The notes under the pieces: generated by a model
Told to the model about the DNA's origin: nothing
The model's input: only the letters and a program-made list of their open reading frames with translations
Databases searched by the model: none
Shown: positions 8,276 to 13,690 of the stretch, piece after piece
Numbering within the stretch: the stretch's first letter is position 1
Layout of the letters: every line of letters begins with the position of its first letter
Made by a program: the position numbers and the translations under genes
Assembly: GCA_012515925.1 (NCBI GenBank)
Contig: JAAYXM010000221.1
Coordinates: 1 to 13,690, forward strand
Reading direction: 5' to 3'
DNA from: Clostridiales bacterium
Lineage (GTDB): Bacteria > Bacillota > Clostridia > Oscillospirales > JAAYXM01
DNA: 13,690 nucleotides

Positions 8276-9196
8276 TTAAATGCAGTATGTTTCAAGATCC
8301 TTTTTCATGGCCGCGGCGGCCTCGCGCGCGGCATCAGTATAGTTTGAACCGTCTTTTGAGCCGGTGTTTTTCCAAGCGCCGATAATACCGCGTGAGGAAT
8401 TTACAATCGCGCCGAGCCCGCGGCGGTCAAACGCCACGGCAAGGTCCTGAGCTTTGGCGCCCTGCGCGCCGTATCCGGGCACAAGGAAAAAGGTGTTCTG
8501 GTAGTTCCGGCGAAGCTCCATAAGCTGACCGGGATATGTGGCGCCGACCACAAAGCCGACCTCCGAATACCCGTATTCGCCGATTAAATCCGACCCCCAT
8601 GCCGACGCCTTTTCCGCTACGGCTCGGTATACCGTGCGCGTGCCGGCAATCAGGTCCTGAAATTCGGATGAGGATGGATTTGACGTTTTTACAAGTATGA
8701 ATATACTTTTTTTCCTGTCTTTGCATATATCCAGAAACGGCTTTACGCCGTCGGAGCCAAGGTATGCGTTAACGGTCAGACTGTCGGCGTCAAACGGGCT
8801 TATTTCGGTGTCTCCGATTTTTATCTTACCGAGATACGCCGCGGCGTAAGCCTCAGCGGTGCTCCCGATATCGCCGCGCTTAGCGTCCGCTATCACATAG
8901 AGATTTTTCAGTTTCGCGTACTCAATTGTTTTTTTAAGAGCGTCGATACCGTCGGGACCGTACATCTCGTAGAACGCGGACTGCGGCTTTACCGCGGGAA
9001 CTATATCATGCAGCGCATCGATTATTCCGCGGTTGAATTCAAGAACGGATTCGGCTGCCGCCTTTAATGTGCAGCCGTATTCACCAATGTGTTTTTCCAG
9101 AATGCACGGCGGGATAACCGAAGGGCTCGGGTCAAGTCCCGCGACGGTGGGATTCGATTTGCTTATTATCTTGCTTATTAACTGATTTATTGACAT
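8276..9196 (-). CDS. pyrF: Orotidine 5'-phosphate decarboxylase (type 2 subfamily)
   Basis: Catalyses the last step of UMP synthesis, decarboxylating OMP in the cytoplasm. The 306-residue length and the motif DAKRGDIGSTAEAYA (from residue 104; catalytic Lys106 and Asp109 in the D-x-K-x-x-D pattern) identify the longer subfamily often annotated as pyrF type 2, rather than the roughly 235-residue type of Bacillus. Other supporting stretches are TVAGLDPSPSVIP near the N-terminus, AVKPQSAFYEMYG, FVVGATYPGQ, FLVPGYGAQGA and IVNSSRGI, which form the phosphate site. Start: ATG at 9196 has GGAGG six bases upstream; a TTG at 9226 gives only a non-conserved extension overlapping the end of pyrC. The 22-base gap from pyrC is consistent with one transcript. 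Its position between pyrC and carA differs from the Bacillus order, where pyrF follows pyrD. Confidence 0.97.
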   Translation of the reverse strand: MSINQLISKIISKSNPTVAGLDPSPSVIPPCILEKHIGEYGCTLKAAAESVLEFNRGIIDALHDIVPAVKPQSAFYEMYGPDGIDALKKTIEYAKLKNLYVIADAKRGDIGSTAEAYAAAYLGKIKIGDTEISPFDADSLTVNAYLGSDGVKPFLDICKDRKKSIFILVKTSNPSSSEFQDLIAGTRTVYRAVAEKASAWGSDLIGEYGYSEVGFVVGATYPGQLMELRRNYQNTFFLVPGYGAQGAKAQDLAVAFDRRGLGAIVNSSRGIIGAWKNTGSKDGSNYTDAAREAAAAMKKDLETYCI

Positions 9197-9218
9197 CGTA
9201 TTCCTCCGGTTTTTTAAT

Positions 9219-10508
9219 TTATACAATCGGTTTTCCGTTTAATACCACGGGTTTTCCCGCGACAATCGTAGCTATAACGGCGCCGTAGAGCTCCTTGTCA
9301 ATCCATGGCGAGTTTTTCGCCTTTGAAAGAAAATCCCGCTCCCTGACCGTCCGCTTTGCGTCAGGGTCGAAAATCACGATATCCGCGTCGGCTCCGGTTT
9401 TTATCTCGCCCTTGTTCAGCTTTAAAATTGAGGCGGGCTTATATGTTAAGCACGCGAGGACATCTGTAAGACTCATGAGCTTTGTATGGTAAAGGTTCGT
9501 AAGCGAGACGGAAAGCGCGGTTTCAAAGCCTATAATGCCGTTCGGAGCCGCCTGGAAGCTTTTACTTTTTTCGCTCACATGGTGCGGCGCGTGGTCCGTC
9601 GCTATAACGTCAATCGTTTTGTCGATTAAGCCGAACATTACCGACTCGGCATCTGTTACGGAACGCAACGGCGGATTCATCTTCGCATTAGTGTTTAAAC
9701 TCTCGCATTCACGTTCGTCAAGCGAAAAATAATGCGGACAGGTTTCGCAGGTAATCTTGATTCCCCGGCGCTTAGCGAATCGTATCAAAGCTGCCGCGCC
9801 CGCTGTGCTGACATGCGCGAGATGCACGGCCGCTCCGGTAATATCGGCGAGCACTATCTCGCGGGCAACCATAACATCCTCGGCCGCGGGGGTTATGCCG
9901 GGAAGCCCAAGCGCCGCGGATACCGCGCCTTCGTTTACCACGCCGCCGGCCGTGAGGTTTAAATCCTCGCAATGGGATATTATCGGAATACCGAGTTTCG
10001 CGGCTTTAATCATCGCGGTTTTCATTATATCAGCGTTCATAACGGGCATTCCGTCATCACTGACGGCAACCGCGCCCGCCGATATAAGCTCTTCTATCGG
10101 CGAAAGCTCTTTTCCTTCGGAATTTAAGGTTACGGCGCCGATAGGGAATACGTTTACGACGCCCGCCGCCTTGGCGCGTTTTATTATATAGCTTATAACC
10201 TCGCTGTTGTCCGCGACCGGCTTAGTATTGGGCATGCAGGCAACCGAGGTAAAGCCGCCCATCGCGGCGCTTCTTGTACCGCTTTCGATATCCTCCTTGT
10301 ATTCAAAGCCCGGCTCTCTTAAGTGGCAATGCATATCCACAAGCCCCGGGGCGACAACCAGACCCATGGCGTCGATTACGCTTGAATCAGGCGCGTCTAT
10401 ACCACGGCCTATACGGGAGATTTTCCCGTTTTCTATTAGGATATCCTTGACGGCGTCGGTTTTTGATTTCGGGTCGATAACACGGCCTCCGCGTATAAGG
10501 GTTTTCAA
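9219..10508 (-). CDS. pyrC: Dihydroorotase (class I)
   Basis: Reversibly cyclises N-carbamoyl-aspartate to dihydroorotate. It is an amidohydrolase-fold zinc enzyme; using this start it has 429 residues, like the Bacillus enzyme. Metal and substrate motifs in order: DMHCHLREPG (HxH, about 58-67), the aspartate of AVSDDG (about 151), SHCED (His about 179), LAHVSTAGA (His about 232) and ATDHAPH (Asp about 305). NPPLR is the expected substrate-binding loop and IVAGKPVVLNG is the C-terminal beta sandwich. Start: a TTG at 10508 gives MKTLIRGGRVIDP, the family's normal N-terminus, and has AAAGGGG seven bases upstream. An ATG at 10541 would add 11 residues and overlap pyrR by 13 bases; it also has a GGAGG about 10 bases upstream, so it cannot be excluded, but that GAGGAG also encodes Glu-Glu of PyrR. 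Confidence 0.97.
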   Translation of the reverse strand: MKTLIRGGRVIDPKSKTDAVKDILIENGKISRIGRGIDAPDSSVIDAMGLVVAPGLVDMHCHLREPGFEYKEDIESGTRSAAMGGFTSVACMPNTKPVADNSEVISYIIKRAKAAGVVNVFPIGAVTLNSEGKELSPIEELISAGAVAVSDDGMPVMNADIMKTAMIKAAKLGIPIISHCEDLNLTAGGVVNEGAVSAALGLPGITPAAEDVMVAREIVLADITGAAVHLAHVSTAGAAALIRFAKRRGIKITCETCPHYFSLDERECESLNTNAKMNPPLRSVTDAESVMFGLIDKTIDVIATDHAPHHVSEKSKSFQAAPNGIIGFETALSVSLTNLYHTKLMSLTDVLACLTYKPASILKLNKGEIKTGADADIVIFDPDAKRTVRERDFLSKAKNSPWIDKELYGAVIATIVAGKPVVLNGKPIV

Positions 10509-10528
10509 TGCCGCACCCCTTTCAACAG

Positions 10529-11059
10529 TCAGTTTCCGCATATAATAACGCCCTCCTCATTGTCATATTCCGAAACAAGCACCTGGACCTGTTCGGATTT
10601 TGAGGTGGGCAGGTTTTTACCGATATAATCGGGACGGAAGGGAAGCTCCCTGTGTCCGCGGTCGATAAGAACGGCAAGCTGGATACATTCCGCGCGTCCC
10701 GCGTCGAAAATCGCGTCAATCGCGGCGCGGACGGTGCGCCCCGTGTGCAAAACATCGTCAACTAGAATTACGCGCTTTCCCGCGACCGGTATATCATAAG
10801 GCTTCTTGCCGACTTTTACGCTTGCGGGCACATCGTCGCGATATGCGGTAACATCTATCTGGTAAACGGGAACTTGTTCGTTTTCTATTTCAAGCAGCTT
10901 TTGCGCGATACGGCGGGCAAGCACCGCGCCCCTGCGGCATATGCCGACAATAACAAGCTCGGAAAGCTCGCGGTTGCGTTCGATTATCTCGAACGCGATA
11001 CGGTTTAAGGAGCGCTGCATTGTAACCCCGTCCATAATCTGTACTTTTTTCTCACCCAT
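10529..11059 (-). CDS. pyrR: PyrR: pyr attenuation regulator / uracil phosphoribosyltransferase
   Basis: An RNA-binding regulator that, when loaded with UMP, binds the pyr leader hairpin and favours transcription termination; most members also make UMP from uracil and PRPP. The 176-residue sequence shows the type I phosphoribosyltransferase fold, with the PRPP loop VILVDDVLHTGRT at 97-109, GICRRGAVLARRI at 39-51 for pyrophosphate contacts, and the family stretch LIDRGHRELPFRPDYIGKNLPTS (131-153). Start: the ATG at 11059 has GAGG 10 bases upstream, whereas the ATG at 11068 sits one base from it, so the shorter protein (MGEKKVQIMDG) is preferred. It is the first gene of the operon and lies 46 bases after the leader terminator that it is expected to control, so it should be autoregulated. 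Confidence 0.97.
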   Translation of the reverse strand: MGEKKVQIMDGVTMQRSLNRIAFEIIERNRELSELVIVGICRRGAVLARRIAQKLLEIENEQVPVYQIDVTAYRDDVPASVKVGKKPYDIPVAGKRVILVDDVLHTGRTVRAAIDAIFDAGRAECIQLAVLIDRGHRELPFRPDYIGKNLPTSKSEQVQVLVSEYDNEEGVIICGN

Positions 11060-11104
11060 GAATATCATACCTCATCTATATGGGAATAATGTGAGAATCT
11101 GCGT

Positions 11105-11134
11105 AAAAAAGCGGTTTCTCCTCAGAGAAACCGC
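11105..11134 (-). terminator. Intrinsic leader terminator (attenuator) of the pyr operon
   Basis: On the minus strand a perfect 10-bp stem (GCGGTTTCTC with GAGAAACCGC, 11125-11134 and 11111-11120) closes a 4-base TGAG loop and is followed directly by six T residues (11105-11110). It lies between the promoter and pyrR, so it is a leader attenuator rather than the end of a gene. Its 5' arm can alternatively pair with upstream leader segments, which is the basis of PyrR attenuation. Confidence 0.93.
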
Positions 11135-11187
11135 ACAATCAGCATTAATATGGTATTAATAATGTGCGCGCCTTGGCGGACTCTCTG
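11123..11187 (-). promoter_or_regulatory. Predicted antiterminator fold of the pyr leader
   Basis: Two nested complementary segment pairs could hold an antiterminator. CGCACA (11163-11168) pairs with TGTGCG (11132-11137), and the PyrR loop sequence CAGAGA (within 11181-11187) pairs with TCTCTG (11123-11128). Both downstream partners overlap the terminator stem or loop, so this fold and the terminator exclude each other, and PyrR binding to its hairpin would block the CAGAGA pairing. A further perfect 7-bp hairpin (ATTAATA, CCA, TATTAAT; 11144-11160) sits inside. This is hand folding without energy values. Confidence 0.6.
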
Positions 11188-11203
11188 TTCCGGCTTAAAG
11201 GTG
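11169..11203 (-). ncRNA. PyrR-binding leader RNA element (anti-antiterminator)
   Basis: The minus-strand leader carries CCTTTAAG (11194-11201) and AAGG (11171-11174) bracketing a hairpin of CGGA / TCCG with the loop ACAGAGAG (CAGAGAG at 11181-11187). This agrees with the known PyrR recognition element: a lower CCUU/AAGG stem, an internal purine-rich bulge and a loop of the CNGNGAG type. The Bacillus loops read CCAGAGAGG, so the closing pair differs here (A-U rather than C-G). Binding of PyrR-UMP would stabilise this hairpin and let the downstream terminator form. Its position between the promoter and an intrinsic terminator, ahead of pyrR itself, strongly supports the call. Confidence 0.85.
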
Positions 11204-11218
11204 CTGTCTTTGTTATTT

Positions 11219-11247
11219 AGTATACAATAAACCAATCGGTTATGCAA
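11219..11247 (-). promoter_or_regulatory. Sigma-A-type promoter of the pyr operon
   Basis: On the minus strand, a -35 TTGCAT (11242-11247) and a -10 TATACT (11219-11224) are separated by exactly 17 bases. A run of seven A residues (11251-11257) lies just upstream of the -35 and could act as an UP element. Transcription should begin near 11210-11213, giving a leader of about 150 bases before pyrR that contains the PyrR element and terminator. No other promoter was evident within the operon. Confidence 0.88.
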
Positions 11248-11267
11248 CACTTTTTTTCAACACGAAG

Positions 11268-11305
11268 AAAAAAACATACTTCTCCCGAACGGTAGAAATA
11301 CGGGA
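11268..11305 (-). terminator. Possible weak terminator after the lipoprotein gene
   Basis: After the lipoprotein stop codon the minus strand has TCCCG (11301-11305) and CGGGA (11283-11287) around a 13-base loop, followed eight bases later by seven T residues (11268-11274). The stem is short and the T run is not adjacent, so it is a weak candidate. If real it would insulate the pyr promoter immediately downstream from read-through. Confidence 0.35.
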
Positions 11306-11311
11306 ACAAAT

Positions 11312-11875
11312 CTAATCGGTTCCGTATAAAACCCGTTTTTTGATTATCCCGTTTTCGGTGTGCAGATGATAGCTTCTGCCGTCCTTGTTATACCACGCGA
11401 ATATATTCGATATGCCGACCGGGTCGTTCAGACTGTATTCGCAGTTTATCTCAAGCGGGCTGCTTCCGAGTATTTCAACGGCTTCGGAAAGGAGCATGTT
11501 TTCCTGGATTTTATAAAGTATATCGCTGTCAAACTGCGGCGAAAACCGGCTCAGCGCTTCTTTCGCGCCGAAAAACAGTGTCTTAGCGCGCACCTTTCCC
11601 TCATAGGTATATTCGATTACTACACCCGCGCTGCGTTTTTCATTCAGGTATTTGACGATTCGATTGTCGATTTCCGTGTTTTCTTCGCCTTCGCCGAAAA
11701 TCTCCGTAATTTCGTCTTTGGTCATGCCGCGGTCAACCTTATTGTAATATGAATACAGCTCGTCTGACGTTTCGGGCAACTCATAATCCGTGTCGGGAGT
11801 ATACTCGTTCTCCGGCGGCATACAAGAGGTTAAAACCAGTATCGCGACTAAGCAGATTAAAAAAAGTTTTTTCAT
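11312..11875 (-). CDS. Putative lipoprotein with two BamE/SmpA-like repeats
   Basis: Not a recognised named family. The 187-residue protein starts with a lipoprotein signal peptide: Lys2-Lys3, a hydrophobic core, and a lipobox LTSC with lipid-accepting Cys18, so it is probably anchored outside the cell membrane. A Pro/Glu/Asp-rich linker (about 19-42) follows. The mature part has two similar units: the first (about 46-103) contains VDRGMTKDEITEIFGE and ends KTLFFG; the second (about 120-185) contains IQENMLLSEAVEILGS and ends KRVLYG. The GMTKDEI..IFG pattern resembles the small BamE/SmpA-type lipoprotein domain, which occurs as a two-helix, three-strand fold in several extracellular protein families. 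Start: ATG at 11875 with GGAGA six bases upstream; in-frame starts further upstream (such as ATG at 11881) have no usable ribosome binding site. It diverges from the small YtxH-like gene. Function is unknown. Confidence 0.82.
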   Translation of the reverse strand: MKKLFLICLVAILVLTSCMPPENEYTPDTDYELPETSDELYSYYNKVDRGMTKDEITEIFGEGEENTEIDNRIVKYLNEKRSAGVVIEYTYEGKVRAKTLFFGAKEALSRFSPQFDSDILYKIQENMLLSEAVEILGSSPLEINCEYSLNDPVGISNIFAWYNKDGRSYHLHTENGIIKKRVLYGTD

Positions 11876-11899
11876 GAACATTCTCCGTTCCACAAAATA

Positions 11900-11931
11900 C
11901 CATAAGATTTTATGCATTTATGGGAATACTA
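11900..11931 (+). promoter_or_regulatory. Possible SigF/SigG-like promoter for the small plus-strand gene
   Basis: GGGAATACTA (11922-11931) matches every position of the forespore SigF -10 consensus GGNRANAMTW. A partial -35, CCATA (11900-11904; consensus GYWTA), lies 17 bases upstream. No good sigma-A -35 was seen for this gene. The match is to a degenerate pattern and the -35 is imperfect, so this is a suggestion only. Confidence 0.25.
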
Positions 11932-11942
11932 TAAGCATAAAA
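11908..11942. repeat. 8-bp inverted repeat in the divergent intergenic region
   Basis: TTTTATGC (11908-11915) and GCATAAAA (11935-11942) are perfect inverted copies separated by 19 bases, between the divergent lipoprotein and YtxH-like genes. The repeat starts are 27 bases apart. It could be an operator for a dimeric regulator or a hairpin in the 5' leader of the plus-strand transcript, ending just before its Shine-Dalgarno. The region is AT-rich, so chance is not excluded. Confidence 0.45.
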
Positions 11943-11959
11943 AGCGAGGAGGAATTCAG

Positions 11960-12130
11960 ATGAATACTTTTTACCGGGGTGTTACAACCGGATTAATTGT
12001 AGGGACGGCGGCCACATTGGTACTCCTGCCGATGTCCAGCCGCACGACTCGGGTAATGAGAAGAAACACGGGCAAAGCGATAAAAGCGGTCGGCGGCTTA
12101 ATCGATAATATTCAATCGGCGTTCAGCTGA
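11960..12130 (+). CDS. Small YtxH-like membrane-anchored protein
   Basis: A 56-residue protein with one hydrophobic segment (about 8-25, GVTTGLIVGTAATLVLLPM) followed by a basic stretch (SSRTTRVMRRNTGKAIKAV) and a short amphipathic tail (GGLIDNIQSAFS). This glycine-rich segment with a positive C-terminal side resembles the short YtxH-like proteins common in Bacillota, whose function is poorly known. Start: ATG at 11960 has GGAGG seven bases upstream; the in-frame ATG at 11912 has no ribosome binding site and would add non-conserved residues across the inverted repeat. It is the only plus-strand gene of the window, divergent from the lipoprotein gene and convergent with the RACo-like gene. Confidence 0.78.
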   Translation: MNTFYRGVTTGLIVGTAATLVLLPMSSRTTRVMRRNTGKAIKAVGGLIDNIQSAFS

Positions 12131-12157
12131 TTAAACAACAGGGGATTCACGGATAAA

Positions 12158-12184
12158 CGGGGCGGTTGATACCGTCCCGATTTT
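12158..12184 (+). terminator. Intrinsic terminator after the YtxH-like gene, possibly bidirectional
   Basis: CGGGGCGG (12158-12165) and CCGTCCCG (12172-12179) form an 8-bp stem with one G-T wobble and a TTGATA loop, followed by ATTTT (12180-12184) on the plus strand. It lies 27 bases after the small gene's stop. On the minus strand the same hairpin is followed by TTTAT, so it may also end the RACo-like transcript arriving from the right. Confidence 0.8.
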
Positions 12185-12219
12185 ATACTGCCTCCGGGCG
12201 GGGTTCAACTATCTTCGCC

Positions 12220-13690
12220 CTATTCAAAGGACATTGCGTCTATATAATTATTAAAAAACGTCTGGTCGCCCGAAAGCTCTATGCTGCGCGTCTTTTTCAG
12301 AACGGTTTTCAGCTGGCTTTTAACGCGTCTTGAAAGCAGAACACCTGCCGCGCCCGCGGCACTTGAGTTTCCGATAGGTACAACCCGTGTCAACAGCTCA
12401 GGTGGTATAAGACCGATCGCCGCGGCGCTTTCGCTTCGTATAAGGCTTCCGAACGCGCCGGCCAGATAAAGGGCGCGAACGTCGTCATAGCTCTTTTCGC
12501 TCCCGGTCAGAAGCGTGTCCATTCCGGCGCGGATTGCCGCCTTGGCAAGCTGAATCGTTCTGACATCGTTTGCCGTTACATATACCTTGTCGGTAATATG
12601 AAATAGCACGCCGTCCGGCGTATCATGCACAAAATCACGAAATCCTGGGTAGGTAAGCTCCCGCGGGAGCAGCCTGCCGCCCGTGTCAACGGCCCTATAC
12701 CGTACAAGCATGGCGATAACGTCGATAATCCCCGAACCGCATATGCCGACCGGCTCGGCGCCTGATATGGTTTCTATTTTAAACCTGCCGTTTTCAAAGT
12801 CTATATAGTTAATCGCGCCGGGGCGGGCGGGCATGCCGCAGCTGAGTCCCGCGCCTTCAAATGCCGGCCCCGCGGCGGTTGAGCAGCAGGTAATTCCGTC
12901 TTTTCCGCCCGCTGCCATTTCACCGTTTGTACCGATGTCCACAAACAGCGAAAAACCGTTCTTTTTATGAAAACGCGCGGCAATAAGCCCGGCGGTGATG
13001 TCCGCGCCGACATACCCGGATATCGCGGGTAATAAATACGCCTTCGCGTTTTTGCAGTTTATCCCTATATCGCAAGCGTCAACCTCGAAGCCGAACGTGC
13101 TGTCGGGGGTATAGGGCGCCTGCGCGAGACCGTTTACGGGTTTTTCCGTAAGAAAGTGCAATAGCGCCGTATTTGCCGCCACGGTTATATAAAGAATTTC
13201 TGATTTTTTCTTATGGAGCGCCGCGGTTATGCTGTTCAGCTGCCCGCGCAGCGTGTCTGTCAGTCTGGTTTTGCTTTCCTCGTCCTTAATAGAATACGAA
13301 ATACGGGATATGATATCCGCGCCGAAGACCCGACCCGAATTTTCATCACATATTTCCTTAAGCTTTATACCCGAAGCCAGATCATACAGAGCGGCGGTTA
13401 TCCCGGTTGTACCGATGTCAAACGCGATACCGAGCGCCGGGGTGTTTTTTATTTCGATATTCGGAGATATTTTTATTTTCCTGCTTTTAAATACCGGAGC
13501 CGACGCACTGGAAACATGCCCGTCAATCCAAATCGCGACATCACCGCGCGGATATGTCCGGCAGGCAAGCCGCAAATCGTCCGCATCAGATAGGAGTTTA
13601 ATTTCCCGTTCTGTTTTAGGGGTCACATCTCCGGAAACCCTGATTTTGCATTTGCTGCAGGTTCCGGCGCCGCCGCAGGCCGCTTCGACG
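12220..13690 (-). CDS. RACo-like [2Fe-2S] ferredoxin/ASKHA-ATPase, DUF4445 family (5' end cut by window edge)
   Basis: Family members use ATP to drive low-potential electrons onto inactive Co(II) corrinoid proteins. The reading frame stays open to the right edge; about 490 residues are visible and the start codon is outside. Numbering from the edge, a plant-type ferredoxin site has Cys5, Cys11 and Cys14 (CGGAGTCSKC) with the fourth ligand Cys43 in RLACR. ASKHA motifs follow: AFDIGTTG (about 89-96, phosphate 1), FGADIISRIS (about 122-131), LFVDIGTNGEMA (about 248-259, phosphate 2), AAGPAFEGAGLSCGM, and the C-terminal YLAGAFG, IGNSSAAGAAGVLLS and IDAMSFE. The C-terminus is complete. Only about 30 residues separate the ferredoxin from the ASKHA core, shorter than in the characterised RACo proteins. 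A GTG at 13626 is an internal codon, not the start, because the ferredoxin cysteines lie upstream of it. No corrinoid protein or methyltransferase gene is visible; partners may lie off the right edge. Physiological role is inferred from family only. Confidence 0.9.
   Translation of the reverse strand, partial: VEAACGGAGTCSKCKIRVSGDVTPKTEREIKLLSDADDLRLACRTYPRGDVAIWIDGHVSSASAPVFKSRKIKISPNIEIKNTPALGIAFDIGTTGITAALYDLASGIKLKEICDENSGRVFGADIISRISYSIKDEESKTRLTDTLRGQLNSITAALHKKKSEILYITVAANTALLHFLTEKPVNGLAQAPYTPDSTFGFEVDACDIGINCKNAKAYLLPAISGYVGADITAGLIAARFHKKNGFSLFVDIGTNGEMAAGGKDGITCCSTAAGPAFEGAGLSCGMPARPGAINYIDFENGRFKIETISGAEPVGICGSGIIDVIAMLVRYRAVDTGGRLLPRELTYPGFRDFVHDTPDGVLFHITDKVYVTANDVRTIQLAKAAIRAGMDTLLTGSEKSYDDVRALYLAGAFGSLIRSESAAAIGLIPPELLTRVVPIGNSSAAGAAGVLLSRRVKSQLKTVLKKTRSIELSGDQTFFNNYIDAMSFE

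Noticed and set aside
9757..10191. 144-residue plus-strand reading frame opposite pyrC
   Set aside because: Low-complexity Ala/Ser/Thr-rich shadow of the conserved dihydroorotase gene.
11171..11180. CGCC/GGCG palindrome-like sequence in the pyr leader as an independent hairpin
   Set aside because: Its loop would be two bases; the bases are better explained by the lower stem of the PyrR element.
13624..13626. GTG as the start of the RACo-like protein
   Set aside because: The frame continues upstream to the window edge and encodes three of the four ferredoxin cysteines, so the GTG is an internal valine.
1..13690. CRISPR arrays, insertion sequences, tRNA or prophage genes
   Set aside because: I saw no regularly spaced repeats, transposase or integrase motifs, or tRNA-like sequences; the gene content is core metabolism.

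Overview
The window looks like chromosomal DNA from a Gram-positive, Clostridia-type (Bacillota) bacterium of moderate G+C. This rests on a PyrR-controlled pyrimidine operon, a class 1B dihydroorotate dehydrogenase with its PyrK partner, strong GGAGG ribosome binding sites, TTG starts, a SpoVB/YtgP-type flippase, a lipobox lipoprotein and a small YtxH-like protein. Species cannot be named from the sequence. No mobile elements, CRISPR arrays, tRNAs or rRNAs were seen.

Layout. Most genes lie on the minus strand and read right to left. At the right edge (12220-13690) is a 5'-truncated ferredoxin/ASKHA-ATPase protein of the RACo (DUF4445) corrinoid-activator family. A small plus-strand gene (11960-12130) converges on it, with a GC-rich hairpin between them. 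That small gene diverges from a lipoprotein gene (11312-11875), and an 8-bp inverted repeat lies in the divergent gap. Then comes a sigma-A promoter (11219-11247), a PyrR-binding leader with an intrinsic terminator (11105-11203), and the operon pyrR-pyrC-pyrF-carA-carB-pyrK-pyrD (11059 down to 2282). After a 81-base gap follow a histidine-phosphatase/GNAT fusion gene (1052-2200) and the start of a MOP-superfamily flippase (1-1030, running off the left edge).

How the genes work together. CarAB makes carbamoyl phosphate, PyrC closes the dihydroorotate ring, PyrD-PyrK oxidises dihydroorotate using NAD+, and PyrF decarboxylates OMP to UMP. PyrR senses UMP/PRPP and should terminate transcription in the leader when pyrimidines are abundant. 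Two steps of the pathway, aspartate carbamoyltransferase (pyrB) and orotate phosphoribosyltransferase (pyrE), are absent here and must be encoded elsewhere or be missing.

Most of the window is ordinary metabolism. The points worth a second look are the mutually exclusive pairings of the attenuator leader, the phosphatase-acetyltransferase fusion, the short-linker RACo-like protein, the internally duplicated lipoprotein and the structured divergent intergenic region. I did not find a convincing previously undescribed multi-gene system.
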